Source: Pseudanabaena sp. Salubria-1 (GTDB lineage: Bacteria; Cyanobacteriota; Cyanobacteriia; Pseudanabaenales; Pseudanabaenaceae). From it: 64,000 nucleotides of DNA. The notes under the pieces are model-generated. The model saw only the letters and a program-made list of their open reading frames with translations. It had not been told where the DNA came from and did not search any database. This document shows positions 60,819-64,000 of this stretch, in pieces; position 1 is the first letter of the stretch, and the number at the start of each line of letters is the position of its first letter. The stretch lies in the NCBI GenBank assembly GCA_023336205.1, contig JALQCR010000002.1:186001-250000 (forward strand), read 5' to 3'. The position numbers and the translations under genes are program-made.

Positions 60819-60964
60819 GGTTTCGATTGGTTAATCAAGGCTTTATTGCTTGGGCTATCTGGAGGCTTATGACTATTATGGTATGGCAGAGATAGTTTAG
60901 GCATGGAATCAGGATACGAGTAAAACAGTGGCACGAAATGTTGAAGCATTTACGGAGAAAGCCC

Positions 60965-61903
60965 TTAGTTACTTTTTTGACGAAGTAGTTCGATTTCCTC
61001 TTTGGTTAAAGACCAACCTAATGCTCCAGCGTTTTGTTTAGCTTGATTAGCATTCTTTGCCCCAGGGATAGGAATGACATTTCCTTGAGATATTAACCAA
61101 TTCAAAGAAATTTGTGCAAAGGTTTTGCCGTACTTTTCAGAAAGATCTTTTAAGGTTGAAAATAGAGGCTCAAGCTTCTGTAAACCTTGGGGACTAAATC
61201 GAGAATCAATACGACGCGCACCTTGCAAGTTCTTCAAAGTCTCTGGTGTATATTTACCAGTAAGTAAACCTTGAGCAAGGGGACTATAGGCGAGAATCGT
61301 CACACCCAATTGTTGCGACTTTTCGAGAACTCCATTTTGTTCAATTTGTTTGTTTAAGAGAGAATAGGGAACCTGATTTACCGCAAGAGGAATTCCTTTT
61401 TCAGAAAGATACTGATGGGCAAGAGTCATCTGCGCTGCGGAGTAATTACTTACACCTACTGATTGAATGCGTCCTTTTTTAACTTCATCCGCTAAGACTT
61501 CCATAAAGTCTTTGGTCTTGAGTATAAATTCTAAGGGCCAGTGAATTTGATAAAGACTAATTTGTGAAGTTTGTAAACGCTCTAGGCTAGAGGTTAGAGC
61601 ATCAACTATTGACGATTGACTCCAGCGCCAAGGCAGGGGGAAATACTTAGTCGCGATTTGGATTGGTTGCGAAGTTTGCTTACTAAACTTACCAATCAAA
61701 CGTTCCGATTCCCCTAAACCATAAACTTCAGCAGTATCAAAAAAGGTGACTCCTGCATCCATCGAAGCTTGAAAAGCTTCCTCTACATCCTTTGCTCCAA
61801 AATCCTTGCCATAAGCCCAAAAAAGGGTGTCTCCCCATGCCCATGTTCCCACACCCAGCGCTGTTACAGTTGGTCCATTGGAACCTAGTTTAGTGGTTTG
61901 CAT
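60965..61903 (-). CDS. Aldo/keto reductase
   Basis: 312 residues, a normal NADPH-dependent aldo/keto reductase. The catalytic tetrad is visible: Asp in FFDTAEVYG and its Tyr, Lys in IATKYFP and His in YQIHWPLE. The C-terminal cofactor-binding VIPIPGAKNANQAKQNAGAL matches the family. Substrate unknown. Confidence 0.92.
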   Translation of the reverse strand: MQTTKLGSNGPTVTALGVGTWAWGDTLFWAYGKDFGAKDVEEAFQASMDAGVTFFDTAEVYGLGESERLIGKFSKQTSQPIQIATKYFPLPWRWSQSSIVDALTSSLERLQTSQISLYQIHWPLEFILKTKDFMEVLADEVKKGRIQSVGVSNYSAAQMTLAHQYLSEKGIPLAVNQVPYSLLNKQIEQNGVLEKSQQLGVTILAYSPLAQGLLTGKYTPETLKNLQGARRIDSRFSPQGLQKLEPLFSTLKDLSEKYGKTFAQISLNWLISQGNVIPIPGAKNANQAKQNAGALGWSLTKEEIELLRQKSN

Positions 61904-62021
61904 TTTTATTGACTAAATCTTTCTTGCCCATTATAGCTATACTCTACCTTGATCGGGTATGACAACAATCCGTACAATTTTGTATGATGTAGATTCTCAG
62001 CTATGGGTTGAGTTTAGAATG

Positions 62022-62131
62022 ACAGTTGGTGATATTTGAGCGCCGTTCTGGTTTGCCGATCTTATGATCGCACTACTACTGAAAATGTAATTAGTCCCGC
62101 AGGGCGAGAGATTATCGTGATTCGGGGATAG
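62022..62131 (+). pseudogene. Decayed 3' end of the AAA/PD-(D/E)XK ATPase gene
   Basis: GCCGTTCTGGTTTGCCG and GCAGGGCGAGAGATTAT match the last ~35 codons of the gene at 23693-25237 (DRRSGLPPLSDRTTTENVIS, then PAGREIIVIRG), with a stop codon and an indel in between. Only the end of the gene survives. It lies between two metabolic genes. Confidence 0.8.
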
Positions 62132-62198
62132 ATAATGCAGTTGATACTTCTAACTTCTTCTAGAGCTAACTTTCACTAATTTTTACACTCAAAATATT

Positions 62199-63059
62199 AT
62201 GACCGCAGAGCTTTGGCATCACGATAGGATTGAGACGAATGGCGTAAAACTGCACTATGTTTCCGAGGGTAAAGGTGCGCTGATGTTGATGCTGCATGGA
62301 TTTCCAGAATTCTGGTACTCTTGGCGGCATCAAATACCTGAATTTGCGAAGGACTATAAAGTTGTTGCTGTCGATCTACGTGGTTATAACGATAGTGATA
62401 AGCCTCAAGCTCAATCTGCCTATGTTATGTCAGAATTTGTGGAAGATATTAAAGGAGTAATCTCAGGCTTGGGCTATGAGAGTTGTATTCTGGTTGGGCA
62501 TGATTGGGGAGGAGCGATCGCATGGTCTTTTGCCTATGCCTATCCTGAGTTGGTGAGTCGTTTGATTGTGATGAATTTGCCGCATCCTGCTAAGTTTGCG
62601 GCTGGGTTAAAGACTCCGCAGCAGATGCTCAAGAGTTGGTATATTGCATTCTTTCAAATTCCATTTTTGCCTGAGTTCTTGATTCAGTTAAATGACTATC
62701 GGCTCATTGAGAGGGCTTTTCGAGGGATGGCGATCGATCAGAGTGCTTTTACGGATGCGGATATTGAGCAGTATAAAAATGCGTTTGCTAAGCGGGGGGC
62801 TTTGTCGGGCGCGATTAATTACTATCGCAATCTACTTACTTATTTATCCCAAAAGAAAGTGTGGGGTATTCTCAAAATTCCGACTTTGATGATTTGGGGT
62901 GAGAAAGATCAGGCTTTGGGTAAGGAATTAACCTATGGGACGGAGGAATATGTGCAGGATTTGCGAATTCGCTATATTCCTAATTGCAGTCATTGGGTGC
63001 AACAGGAGCAACCGCAGTTGGTTAATCAAATGATGCGTGGGTTTTTGGATGAGGAGTGA
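62199..63059 (+). CDS. Alpha/beta hydrolase, epoxide-hydrolase-like
   Basis: 286 residues. The oxyanion motif LHGFPEFWYSW (residues ~32-42), the nucleophile elbow VGHDWGGAIAW (Asp at ~105, as in epoxide hydrolases and haloalkane dehalogenases), the acid region IWGEKDQALG and the final CSHWVQQEQP (catalytic His) are all present. The HGxP motif and cap domain favour a soluble epoxide hydrolase. Substrate unknown. Confidence 0.9.
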   Translation: MTAELWHHDRIETNGVKLHYVSEGKGALMLMLHGFPEFWYSWRHQIPEFAKDYKVVAVDLRGYNDSDKPQAQSAYVMSEFVEDIKGVISGLGYESCILVGHDWGGAIAWSFAYAYPELVSRLIVMNLPHPAKFAAGLKTPQQMLKSWYIAFFQIPFLPEFLIQLNDYRLIERAFRGMAIDQSAFTDADIEQYKNAFAKRGALSGAINYYRNLLTYLSQKKVWGILKIPTLMIWGEKDQALGKELTYGTEEYVQDLRIRYIPNCSHWVQQEQPQLVNQMMRGFLDEE

Positions 63060-63169
63060 AGGCAATGCTATTTTGTAGCGCAAAGTACTACAAAATGAAC
63101 AACAAAAATCAGACTAATTGATAGCGATGATTATACAATTGATGATTATTGCTATAGCCCGATCTCCCT

Positions 63170-64000
63170 ATGCCACGACGTAAACAAACCGTAGAAATTG
63201 TTATCAGTCTTGAACAAGCCCTTGAAGCGAAAACTGTTGATGATTTAAAAAAGCTTTGCCCACTGTTGTCTCTTGATCAAAAATTAACCCGTAAAGCCGA
63301 TCTGATAACTGCAATTTTGCAACAAATTGAGGGCGCGAAGATCAAGACATTTTGGCAGCAGCTAGATGAATTACAGAAAGCCGCAGTTGCTGAAGTCGTG
63401 CATTCATCGGGAAATAATTACAATGCAGACGCATTTGTGGCTAAATATGGACAAAAGCCAATTTTTGGAACAGGCGATCGCTATACTTATAGTTCAAAAT
63501 ATAAGCCATCACTATTGAGCTTATTTTTCTATCAAGGCTCAATGCCATCTGAACTCAAGCAAACCCTTTCAGCCTTTGTCCCCAAGCCTCAAGCAACCCG
63601 TTTAAACGAAGTCGGTGAAACAATTCCTGACACATTTGTTGTGCGTCAACAAAGATATTGGAATGAGAAAGAGTATGAGATCCCGTTGACAGTCTGTGAA
63701 ATGGAACAGGTTGGTCAAAAAGATTTACTGTCGGTTTTGCGTTTGATTCAATCGGGCAAAGTCTCTGTCAGTGAGAAAACATCATTACCCAGTGGCGCAA
63801 CTGTGAAGGCGATCGCGACAATTTTGTTGGGCGGTGATTTTTATGACGATCAACAACGCAAAGCGGAAGCACAGTATCACTACACTTCACCTTATGATGA
63901 TATTGGCTGTATCAAAGCCTTTGCCTGGACAGCTTTGTTACAGGTGGGGAACATAGCCGAACTTTCTGGCACAAAGCTAGTTCTGACCAAGGCAGGGCTA
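63170..64000 (+). CDS. Unidentified protein, 3' end beyond window
   Basis: ATG 63170 opens a frame of 277 codons to the edge: MPRRKQTVEIVISLEQALEA, then a SAP-like helix (KKLCPLLSLDQKLTRKADLI) and later winged-helix-like stretches (LLSVLRLIQSGKVSVSEKTS; LTKAGL). This order resembles the N terminus of proteins with an XPB/Ssl2-like helicase-associated region, but it is too incomplete to name. It seems intact up to the edge. Confidence 0.6.
   Translation, partial: MPRRKQTVEIVISLEQALEAKTVDDLKKLCPLLSLDQKLTRKADLITAILQQIEGAKIKTFWQQLDELQKAAVAEVVHSSGNNYNADAFVAKYGQKPIFGTGDRYTYSSKYKPSLLSLFFYQGSMPSELKQTLSAFVPKPQATRLNEVGETIPDTFVVRQQRYWNEKEYEIPLTVCEMEQVGQKDLLSVLRLIQSGKVSVSEKTSLPSGATVKAIATILLGGDFYDDQQRKAEAQYHYTSPYDDIGCIKAFAWTALLQVGNIAELSGTKLVLTKAGL

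Overview
The window looks like accessory DNA from a filamentous cyanobacterium, possibly Pseudanabaena-like. The evidence is frequent HIP1 octamers (GCGATCGC), XisH/XisI, several Uma2 nucleases, a DUF2584 protein, a CrtISO-like oxidoreductase and many exported TPR-CHAT proteins. The genus is an inference; no rRNA or tRNA gene was seen.

Region 1 (1-22 kb) is a defence island, partly in ruins. It opens with an AAA_13 ATPase cut by the window edge, an orphan antitoxin, a RecD2-type helicase and an MNT/HEPN pair. Next comes a wrecked CBASS operon on the minus strand: a CapV-type patatin phospholipase split by an ISL3 element with a perfect 8-bp target duplication, then a CD-NTase whose last codons run into an IS30 element. 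On the other side of that IS30 is the C-terminal part of an OLD-type (ATPase + TOPRIM) nuclease; with no target duplication, a deletion is likely. Further right is what I read as an SspBCD-type DNA phosphorothioation locus: DUF4007 protein (SspB-like), a 1186-residue ATPase (SspC-like), a HARE-HTH-like protein and a PAPS-reductase-fold protein (SspD-like). A MazE/MazF-like pair sits inside it in the opposite direction. XisH/XisI, a phosphorothioation-associated putative methyltransferase with a duplicated domain, and three poorly known genes follow.

Region 2 (22.5-31.5 kb) is recombinase and transposon territory. Two nearly identical XerC-like genes lie in opposite orientation around an AAA ATPase fused to a PD-(D/E)XK-like domain. 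The second copy is cut by a 4.7-kb Tn3-family transposon carrying tnpA, a TnpI-like tyrosine recombinase and an HTH/zinc-ribbon protein. The far side of the transposon is a 5'-truncated FMN-dependent alpha-hydroxy acid oxidase, again without a target duplication.

Region 3 (31.5-57.6 kb) is the most striking part: a same-strand cluster of six TPR-CHAT cysteine-protease-like proteins, a Tat-signal orthocaspase, a TPR membrane protein and a TPR exported protein. All six CHAT domains keep the His and Cys motifs, and five genes start with a signal peptide. In the sixth, a 134-bp ISL3-related MITE with an 8-bp target duplication separates the signal-peptide exon-like start from the rest. Three genes share an almost identical upstream leader, and two of them are nearly identical through their 3' halves, so the array grew by recent tandem duplication. 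An IS1-family element interrupts the TPR membrane gene. This may be a multi-protease exported signalling or cell-death system; that function is inferred from architecture only.

Region 4 (57.6-64 kb) begins with a scar of a second Tn3-family element, a second IS1 copy and a MITE-like inverted repeat, then becomes ordinary chromosome: DUF2584, a CrtISO-like oxidoreductase, an aldo/keto reductase, an alpha/beta hydrolase and the start of an unidentified gene.
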